A stretch of 64,000 nt of DNA from Fundicoccus sp052116145 (GTDB lineage: Bacteria > Bacillota > Bacilli > Lactobacillales > Aerococcaceae): assembly GCF_052116145.1 (NCBI RefSeq), contig NZ_JBQKLQ010000009.1:1-64000 (forward strand), given 5' to 3'. The notes beneath the pieces are model-generated. The model was not told where the DNA came from and made no database searches. It saw nothing but the letters and a program-made list of their open reading frames with translations. This document shows, in pieces, positions 62,889-64,000 of this stretch (the first letter of the stretch is position 1; each line of letters starts with the position of its first letter). A program made the position numbers and the translations under genes.

Positions 62889-63402
62889 TTATTCCCAAAC
62901 TTCATATGTGTGAGTAAAAGTTGTCCCTGTTACATAATTAGTATAGGACGCATTACTATAGAAATTCATCCTTACAGTAACGTGGAACCTACCATTAGAT
63001 TCTCTCCAACTTGACTGCTTGTAAGTATAGTAGATATAATCTGTATTATATTCAATTAATGTGCCAGCTATACCTATAACACCACCAACCGTACCCATAC
63101 CTGCAACAGCAATAATTGCTCCAGCAAGTCCTACTACAGTTCCAGGTTTTTTAATAGAACCATAGATTGTATTTGCTCTCATCAAGGAACTTGAACCATA
63201 GTATTGTTCAAGTTCAGCCAATTCTTCCTCAGTAACCTTGTACACATATTCAATGTTTTCTCCATCTTCAATAACTGAGTATGGTTCTAGCTGATCCCAT
63301 GAATTAGCATAAGCAATAGCGTTTGATAACGGAAACACAGATGGTAAAAAAAATCATTACAACACAAATAAAACTTAAGATTTCCGCTATGTTTTCCCTC
63401 AT
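62889..63402 (-). CDS. Secreted glycine-rich protein with frameshift in a T8 run
   Basis: The ATG at 63400-63402 follows AAAAAAGGAGC and reads MRENIAEILSFICVVMIFF, the start of a signal peptide. At a run of eight T (63346-63353 on the minus strand) the frame must shift to continue LPSVFPLSNAIAYANSWDQL and the mature protein, which is open to 62889. One T fewer restores a single 171-residue protein. The mature part has a charged start (ENIEYVYKVTEEELAELEQY), a glycine-zipper hydrophobic stretch (GLAGAIIAVAGMGTVGGVIG) and a Tyr-rich C-terminus. Likely a pore-forming or bacteriocin-like toxin; not assigned to a family. Confidence 0.6.
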
Positions 63403-63417
63403 TTTTATGCTCCTTTT

Positions 63418-63971
63418 TTGAACCGAGAGAAACAACAGAAAGCGCCTTTAGGGACGATTGTTTGGGTTTTGCTTCCACCTTCAAATGAAAAAGAAAATCA
63501 CGAAAATCACGCAGCTGAAGAGAGAGTTGATAATAATATTTATAAATACAGAACAGAAGCTCGATTGCGAAGTAGGTCTTCACGCTTCGTTAAGGGCATT
63601 TTTCTAGTTTTAGATATATTAGGGTCGCTAATGATTGGTTGACTTTTTACGAATTTGACCAATAATTGGGATTATTTTACATATGGGATTGGCTCCTCCG
63701 TTGGTATACTACTAATATACCATTTGGTTACAAATGTCATTAGAATTTCTGAAAATCGTTATGTAAACAATTTAATACAAAATGATTTGATTGAAGTTCA
63801 AAATAAAAATTCTAATTTTTTAGAAATTCTATTATTCTACATAGAAAAGGTATTAGCACCGGACCATCAGGCACTCCTGATGGTCTAGTAGACAACTTGT
63901 CACAGGAAGTTGAATTCTCACAAGAAATTCCGGATACTAGTATCGAAATTTCACACACTGTAATAGACTAA
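63418..63971 (+). pseudogene. Broken membrane protein gene
   Basis: One frame reads KGIFLVLDILGSLMIG, a TGA, then LFTNLTNNWDYFTYGIGSSV and SENRYVNNLIQNDLIEVQNK, giving two membrane segments if TGA was once Trp. Near 63848 the coding sense moves to another frame (STGPSGTPDGLVDNLSQEVE, then IPDTSIEISHTVID before TAA). The true start is unclear; the first 40 codons from TTG have no ribosome binding site. Not recognised. The hairpin GACCATCAGG/CCTGATGGTC (63862-63885) lies inside it. Confidence 0.4.
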
Positions 63972-64000
63972 GTAAGAAAACCTAGAACTATGTCTTAGGC

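Noticed and set aside
63287..63583. 98-residue minus-strand gene upstream of the secreted protein
   Set aside because: Its frame uses a start far from the AAAAAAGGAGC site and crosses the true signal peptide in the wrong frame; the start at 63402 fits better.

Overview
The window is low-GC Gram-positive (Firmicutes) DNA. Nearly every real gene has an AGGAGG-type ribosome binding site. The gene set fits a catalase-poor, peroxide-forming Lactobacillales, most likely Aerococcaceae or Carnobacteriaceae: pyruvate oxidase, alpha-glycerophosphate oxidase, NADH oxidase, a PTS-based MurNAc salvage operon, cre boxes and an Mga-like regulator. The genus is inferred from gene content only. No rRNA, tRNA, CRISPR array or intact insertion sequence was seen.

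Layout. 1-590 is a tandem 173-174 bp repeat. 750-8.6 kb is mostly minus-strand housekeeping and stress genes: YwbE, ANT(6)-like, YebC, PaaI thioesterase, Gfo/Idh, GNAT, SDR, DUF1294, Dus and DUF296. 8.8-13.2 kb is a MurNAc salvage operon (mupG-murQ-murP-murR) with a candidate operator inside its promoter. 13.4-21.1 kb holds a cupin, an unknown protein, repeats, an acidic coiled-coil membrane protein, a glycerophosphodiesterase, a DUF998 protein, an Fnr-like regulator beside an OsmC/Ohr gene with an Fnr-type box, and a DUF72 protein.

From 21.3 to 44.9 kb there is an old tandem duplication. The five-gene module nitroreductase(+), MATE exporter(-), aldehyde dehydrogenase(+), D-2-hydroxyacid dehydrogenase(-), cupin(-) occurs twice, about 14.7-15 kb apart, in the same order and orientation. 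In the left copy the last three genes are pseudogenes; in the right copy all are intact. A truncated yaaA directly before the second nitroreductase marks the likely duplication joint, and full-length yaaA follows the second copy. Between the copies lie the glpK-glpO-glpF operon, an FAD oxidoreductase/Mga-like regulator pair and a DUF697 protein. Both MATE genes share a promoter, a nine-codon leader peptide beginning MRLFYHR and an intrinsic terminator just before the gene. This looks like ribosome-mediated attenuation and is the most interesting regulatory system in the window.

42-56 kb contains an orphan NERD nuclease, a 16-unit array of 31-bp repeats, yaaA, an unknown membrane protein, a cyanophycin synthetase gene split by an in-frame TGA, an NADH oxidase without its redox cysteine, a secreted protein, and a three-gene cluster (DUF6320, alcohol-acetyltransferase-like, alpha/beta hydrolase). 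A second 31-bp array (8 units) precedes pyruvate oxidase. The right end (59.7-64 kb) has an OppA-like protein and an AT-rich accessory zone with a broken rhuM, a secreted glycine-rich protein plus small membrane protein (possible toxin/immunity pair) and another broken membrane gene.

Together the window shows a fermentative, oxygen-using metabolism that makes H2O2 (Pox, GlpO, perhaps Nox) and carries peroxide handling (OsmC/Ohr, YaaA), in a genome region with clear gene decay and several families of intergenic repeats.
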